NCBI RefSeq assembly: GCF_002243345.2
Contig: NZ_CP022655.2
Coordinates: 2,234,501-2,298,500 of the forward strand
Reading direction: 5' to 3'
Origin: Paenibacillus sp. RUD330
GTDB lineage: Bacteria; Bacillota; Bacilli; Paenibacillales; Paenibacillaceae
Length of the DNA: 64,000 nt
Shown: piece after piece, positions 62,795-64,000 of the stretch
Layout: each line of letters starts with the position of its first letter
Position numbering within the stretch: position 1 is the first letter of the stretch
Program-made: the position numbers and the translations under genes
Notes under the pieces: model-generated
The model's database searches: none
What the model was told of the DNA's origin: nothing
What the model saw: only the letters and a program-made list of their open reading frames with translations

Positions 62795-64000
62795 GTGCTG
62801 CTCGACAACCTCAACGGACCTCAAGATCTCAAGAAGCTGGCCTTGCCGGAACTGGATCAGCTCGCGGCCGAAATCCGCGAATTCCTTATCCGCAAGCTGT
62901 CGGCGACCGGCGGGCATCTGGCTCCCAACCTTGGCGTCGTCGAATTGACTCTTGCGCTCCACTATCTGTTCAACAGTCCCGAAGACAAGTTCCTGTTCGA
63001 CGTCGGACACCAGTCCTACGTCCACAAGATCTTGACCGGCCGCATGGACCGCTTCGACAGCCTGCGCCAGCAGGGCGGGCTGTGCGGCTTCATCAAGCGC
63101 AGCGAAAGCGAGCATGACGTATGGGAGGCAGGCCACAGCAGCACCTCCCTCTCGGCCGCGATGGGCATGGCGCTGGCGCGGGATCTGCAAGGCGGCAGCA
63201 ACAAGGTCGTCGCGGTCATCGGCGACGGCGCCCTTACCGGCGGCATGGCGCTCGAAGCGATGAACCATATCGGCCACGAAAAGAAGAACCTGATCGTCAT
63301 CCTGAATGACAACGAGATGTCGATCGCCCCGAATGTCGGAGCGATGCATCAGTATCTCGGCCGGATCCGCACGGACCGGCATTACCAGAAGGCGAAGGAA
63401 GAGCTCCAATCCCTTCTCCAGAAAGTTCCCGCGATCGGCGGCAAGCTGGCGAAGACGGCGGAGCGGTTCAAGGACAGCGTCAAATATTTGCTGATGAGCG
63501 GCATCCTGTTCGAGCAGTTCGGATTCCATTATCTCGGTCCGGTCGACGGCCACGACATGGGCCAGCTGCTGGATGTGCTGCAGCAGGCGGGCAACGTGCA
63601 GGGTCCTGTTCTCGTGCATGTCGTCACGGTCAAGGGCAAAGGATATACCCCGGCCGAGAACGACTCGTTCAAATGGCACGGGGCGTCTCCGTACAAGATC
63701 GAATCCGGCCAGATGCTCAAGTCGGTCGGTCCGCCGATGTATACCGAGGTGTTCGGCGACGCGCTCATCGAGCTGGCCGAGCGCGACGAGCGCATCGTGG
63801 CGGTCACTCCGGCGATGCCTGCAGGATCCGGGCTGATGAAGTTCGCGGCCCGCTTCCCCGGCCGGATGATCGACGTCGGCATTGCGGAGCAGCATGCGGC
63901 GACGATGTCGGCGGCGATGGCTATGGAAGGGATGAAGCCGGTATACGCCGTCTACTCCACCTTCCTGCAGCGCGCCTATGATCAGGTCGTCCATGATATT
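62795..64000 (+). CDS. dxs: 1-deoxy-D-xylulose-5-phosphate synthase, N-terminal part
   Basis: The frame runs from GTG at 62795 (GAGG nine bases upstream) to the window end, 402 codons of about 630. The thiamine-pyrophosphate motif [17 protein letters not shown] with later NDNEMS, and the start [20 protein letters not shown] are clear, as is [17 protein letters not shown]. Condenses pyruvate and glyceraldehyde-3-phosphate in the MEP isoprenoid pathway. No frameshift. The remaining C-terminal domain lies beyond the window. Confidence 0.96.
   Translation, partial: MLLDNLNGPQDLKKLALPELDQLAAEIREFLIRKLSATGGHLAPNLGVVELTLALHYLFNSPEDKFLFDVGHQSYVHKILTGRMDRFDSLRQQGGLCGFIKRSESEHDVWEAGHSSTSLSAAMGMALARDLQGGSNKVVAVIGDGALTGGMALEAMNHIGHEKKNLIVILNDNEMSIAPNVGAMHQYLGRIRTDRHYQKAKEELQSLLQKVPAIGGKLAKTAERFKDSVKYLLMSGILFEQFGFHYLGPVDGHDMGQLLDVLQQAGNVQGPVLVHVVTVKGKGYTPAENDSFKWHGASPYKIESGQMLKSVGPPMYTEVFGDALIELAERDERIVAVTPAMPAGSGLMKFAARFPGRMIDVGIAEQHAATMSAAMAMEGMKPVYAVYSTFLQRAYDQVVHDI

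Noticed and set aside
61868-63994. 708-codon minus-strand frame opposite ispA and dxs
   Set aside because: The plus strand has clear ispA and dxs motifs; the frame is antisense to both.

Overview
The window is chromosomal DNA of an endospore-forming, high-GC Firmicute, most likely Paenibacillus or a close relative. The evidence is a complete spoIIIA operon, gerA and gerP germination clusters, a spore photoproduct lyase, a bacillithiol-dependent FosB, strong AGGAGG ribosome binding sites, frequent GTG/TTG starts and a T-box leader. No tRNA, rRNA, CRISPR array, insertion sequence or prophage gene is visible.

Layout. (1) 1-2494, minus: end of a gerA-type germinant receptor operon (gerAA, gerAB, first codons of gerAC). 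(2) 2651-6236: a large membrane-anchored alpha/beta hydrolase, then a BdbD/BdbC thiol oxidase pair. (3) 6548-14382: a glycogen operon, glgB-glgC-glgD-glgA, closed by a GH15 glucoamylase-type gene where Bacillus has glgP. (4) 14465-17468: GNAT acetyltransferase, a quinone-reductase-like flavoprotein facing an HxlR-type regulator with a YodB-like Cys6, a methyltransferase, and a 42-residue YjcZ-type spore peptide. (5) 17581-21327, minus: a gerP operon in the order PA-PB-PC-PD-PE. Its GerPC is 792 residues long because of two huge Pro/Gly-rich segments. A small heat-shock protein diverges from it. (6) 22085-26099: two small membrane proteins, a secreted PKD-domain protein, a histidine phosphatase and fosB. 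(7) 26259-37212, minus: an oligosaccharide/peptide-type ABC importer (oppA-B-C-D-F) whose oppB is interrupted by an in-frame TAG, preceded by two AraC regulators and two Gfo/Idh/MocA dehydrogenases. (8) 37451-42884: yidD, T-box-metG, ccdA, splB, mntR. (9) 42945-64000: the conserved housekeeping/sporulation block yqhQ, yqhR, aroQ, an M24 peptidase, efp, lysC, yqhV, spoIIIAA-AH, accB, accC, yqhY, amaP, a DUF2273 gene, nusB, folD, xseA, xseB, ispA and dxs (cut by the window end).

How the genes work together. Several blocks serve sporulation and germination: gerA receptor, gerP coat-permeability proteins, spoIIIA feeding-tube channel, splB DNA repair and the YjcZ peptide. The glycogen operon can both make and, through GH15, hydrolyse storage glucan. 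The AraC/Gfo-Idh/opp block looks like a catabolite-repressed uptake and oxidation system for an unidentified carbohydrate or derivative. Two cre-like sites lie upstream of oppA.

The most unusual elements are the giant Pro/Gly-rich GerPC with its 14-residue repeats, the minisatellite between spoIIIAG and spoIIIAH, the GH15 gene inside the glycogen operon, the nonsense codon in oppB, and an internal ribosome binding site in lysC that would make a separate beta subunit. I did not find a clear-cut new multi-gene system; the enlarged gerP cluster is the best candidate for something undescribed.
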